Part shown: positions 61,971-64,000 of the stretch, in pieces
Layout of the letters: every line of letters starts with the position of its first letter
Position numbering within the stretch: the stretch's first letter is position 1
Source: Gordionus sp. m RMFG-2023
Taxonomy: Eukaryota > Nematomorpha > Gordioida > Chordodea > Parachordodidae
Reading direction: 5' to 3'
Length of the DNA: 64,000 nt
Assembly: GCF_954871325.1 (NCBI RefSeq)
Contig: NC_088778.1
Location: forward strand, 11,355,882-11,419,881
The notes under the pieces: generated by a model
The model's database searches: none
What the model was told of the DNA's origin: nothing
What the model saw: only the letters and a program-made list of their open reading frames with translations
Position numbers and translations under genes: made by a program

Positions 61971-62270
61971 ACCTGGAAATCGCCATAAAATGGATAAGAA
62001 GAAGAAGAAACCGGGCCGGAACTGAAAAATATACAATTACATAATATAATTATAGTTTTCCTGCCATGGAATAAATACGCAAAGGATAATAGGTAATAAA
62101 TACATTATTATATAATATATGTTATATTTTTTTAATTAAAATATCAGTTTTATTTTTTTTTTATAAATACAATTAATAGTATATTGTCAAAATATTATTT
62201 ACACAAATTTTTTATAGTAACAATTTGTATTACACTAAATATCTGTTTAGAATACATAAAAAATAATAGT

Positions 62271-62487
62271 GTTGTTAAACGGCTAGTTTTGAGCCGATTT
62301 TTATAAACGGCTAACTCAGTATTTTATCCAAAAAAATATTACGCAAGCCTGAAAATTTTGTTCATAGAAGGAGCAAAGGTCTAGACAAATAATATCGAAA
62401 TTTCAAGGCTTTTAGTCAATATTTTTCTGGCTAAAATATTGAGTTAGCCGTTTTTAAAAATCGGCTCAAAACGAGCCGTTTAACAAC
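62271..62487. mobile_element. MITE of the GTTAAACGGCT family, long inverted arms
   Basis: The left arm GTTGTTAAACGGCTAGTTTT (62271-62329) and the right arm are inverted copies over about 59 bp with about four differences. The ends match the start of the 9889 hAT (GTTGTTAAACG), so that hAT class may mobilise it. Non-coding. It lies inside the right part of the 58.87 kb hAT. Relatives: 43.02 kb and 30.29 kb. Confidence 0.85.
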
Positions 62488-62737
62488 ATTAGCTAATATG
62501 CTTGCTTATAATGTTAATACTCGCCGAAAAATATGATAAAATACCAAATAGGTGAATTTTTTGTATATACCAGGTCGAATATAATTTTAAAAAATTCCAA
62601 GCCGTGCCTAAAAAAATTTTTTTTAATATCCGGGCTGGGCCTAAAATTTTTAAACCCGGGCCTGGGCCGAGCCGTAAAAAATTTTTGAAAAAAAAATCTG
62701 GGCCGGGCCGTGCAAATGGTAATTCTGAAGGTCTCTA

Positions 62738-64000
62738 TTTAAAATCAAATAAACTGGTACCCTGTACCAGAGATGGGCATAATTACTCAAAAAATATTTA
62801 ATTCCTAATTACAATTACTTAGAAAAATTTTGTATTAATTATAATTACTAATTTCTTTTGTAAAAACGGTAATTATTACATGTAATCGTGATTTTATAAA
62901 GTAATTATTAATACATAATTATACTACCTTTTTAATTTAATTATCTTTATAAAAAAATAGAGTAGGATTTCAAATCATAAAAAATGTGACAAATTAATTA
63001 AATGGTATATATGATGTCCAAGATTTCTTCAAAGCATTCCCCACAAAAATGCGCTTAATTTTGGGGGATCCTCAGTAAGGTTTTTACCTACTTCAACGAA
63101 TTTTAATTAACTCACATAGTATATCAATCCACGGTACATAAAGAAACCTTCTCACATTTTTTTGAACATATTTTTTATTATCAAATTTTATATATTTTTT
63201 AATATATTCTTAAGAAGTTTTGATAGTATGAAAAGAGTCTAAAACTAGGTCAAAAATATGATGATATGCTTGCTTCATTATGCATGTTGTATCATCATTG
63301 CTATCGAATTACAAAGATAATTTTGTTCATATATTATATCCATATTTCACAAAAGTAAAGGAAAATACAACTAGCATTTAATCTAATATCAACTTTCATT
63401 CCCTAATTATATTTTATTTTTAGAATGACAAAGATTTATGATTTAAAAGTTTTATCCGTGGAGTATTCCCTAAAAATCGATATTTAGTCAACTTGTGGCT
63501 TAAAGTTTAGCCCAAGTTTTTCATATGTTTTAAATATAATTATATATGTAATATTTTCGATTGACCTTGTAATGTATATACATTATTTTAATAAATACTA
63601 TAATTTTAATAAAAGCAATAGGTCTAGCAATTTTGTGAACAAATTCTATTTTCTCAAGCCAGAATTCTAATCTAAATTATCATTTGGAACCCATATATTT
63701 TTCTCAAATTACTGAGCGGGGACTCTAGTCAACAAGTGTTCAAATTAACACTTGCATTGTAGTATTATAAATTTTACAGCTGATGTTCATTATCTAATAA
63801 TATTCCTTTCCTTATATGATTAACGAATTTTATCTTAAATCTTCCTCTCCCATTTCCATCTACTGGATGAATGGTGGCTTACTTAATTTTAATCAGCCAA
63901 GGCAACAAAAGTAAATTAAACTATCTCTTAAATAAATATGTTTAAAAAATATCCAATCTTAAAATGGCTTCCAAAATTTAGCAATAATTATAACCGCTAT
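62738..64000. other. gene-free end of window with one hAT-like terminus
   Basis: At 62766 CAGAGATGGGCATAATTACT begins a stretch rich in AATTAC/GTAATT words up to about 62960, which looks like the left end of another hAT or MITE; no right end seen. Nothing else is recognised to 64000. Confidence 0.4.

Larger units (their letters stand above)
58942..62007 (+). mobile_element. near full-length RTE-like LINE, recently broken
   Basis: Flanked by the 16-bp target duplication AAACCGGGCCGGAACT (58926-58941 and 62008-62023) and ending in an AAGAAGAAGAAG tail, the microsatellite-like 3' end usual for RTE-type LINEs. At 3.07 kb it is about the size of a full RTE element. The single polyprotein frame encodes an AP-type endonuclease, a reverse transcriptase, a C-x2-C zinc finger and a C-terminal block. 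The intact target duplication and long open stretches suggest a young insertion. The copy at 28.76-30.15 kb is a close relative. Confidence 0.93.
58871..62737. mobile_element. non-autonomous hAT with perfect 8-bp duplication, split by LINE and MITE
   Basis: The left end is CAGAGACCTGCAGGCACGG and the right end GGTAATTCTGAAGGTCTCTA. The 8-mer TTTAAAAT flanks both (58863-58870 and 62738-62745). GGGCCGGGCC-type words follow each end. Removing the LINE (58942-62007 plus one 16-bp target copy) and the 62271-62487 MITE leaves about 570 bp without coding capacity. The end motif resembles that of the 9.15 kb hAT (AGAGGTCTGCA). Confidence 0.85.

Overview
The window looks like nuclear DNA from an AT-rich, transposon-laden invertebrate animal. 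The evidence is two intron-bearing host genes with animal orthologues (a Sans/USH1G ankyrin protein and the Rab3GAP non-catalytic subunit RAB3GAP2), GT-AG introns as short as 45-48 bp, and many hAT, MULE, LINE and Ty3/Gypsy remains. The host proteins are strongly diverged from vertebrates. I cannot name the species from sequence alone.

Layout. 0.8-2.06 kb: worn hAT copy. 3.96-4.30 kb: long foldback. About 5.1-6.7 kb: very old LINE. 7.5-8.85 kb (minus): Sans-like gene in two exons, without a visible SAM domain. 9.15-11.78 kb: an old hAT split by a younger hAT that has a perfect 8-bp target duplication. 12.26-23.01 kb: a Mutator-like (Phantom/FLYWCH-type) element whose ends carry arrays of a TATCGCGAA-like 14-bp unit; its minus-strand transposase lies at 21.8-22.8 kb, and a broken Ty3/Gypsy fossil in permuted order fills 15.07-21.48 kb. 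23.4-24.3 kb: hAT pieces. 28.25-28.48 kb: a possible tiny two-exon secreted-peptide gene. 28.76-30.15 kb: 5'-truncated RTE-like LINE. 31.8-33.0 kb: BED-finger hAT.

37.3-57.6 kb (minus): most of a RAB3GAP2 gene. I placed 16 exons by matching splice sites, reading phase and collinearity with my recall of the vertebrate protein; a 17th is tentative. Its introns hold three hAT copies and a small MITE. The N-terminal exons and one or two internal ones were not found.

58.26-58.74 kb (minus): two exons of an unrecognised, probably membrane, protein. 58.87-62.74 kb: a hAT element with a perfect 8-bp target duplication, interrupted by a nearly full-length RTE-like LINE (16-bp target duplication) and by a MITE. 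The rest is AT-rich sequence in which I see no gene.

The two recognised host genes have separate jobs: an actin/cilium-associated scaffold, and Rab3/Rab18 regulation. Nothing here suggests an operon-like or novel multi-gene system. The most distinctive structures are the MULE end arrays, the nested transposons, the SAM-less Sans gene and the candidate small secreted peptide.
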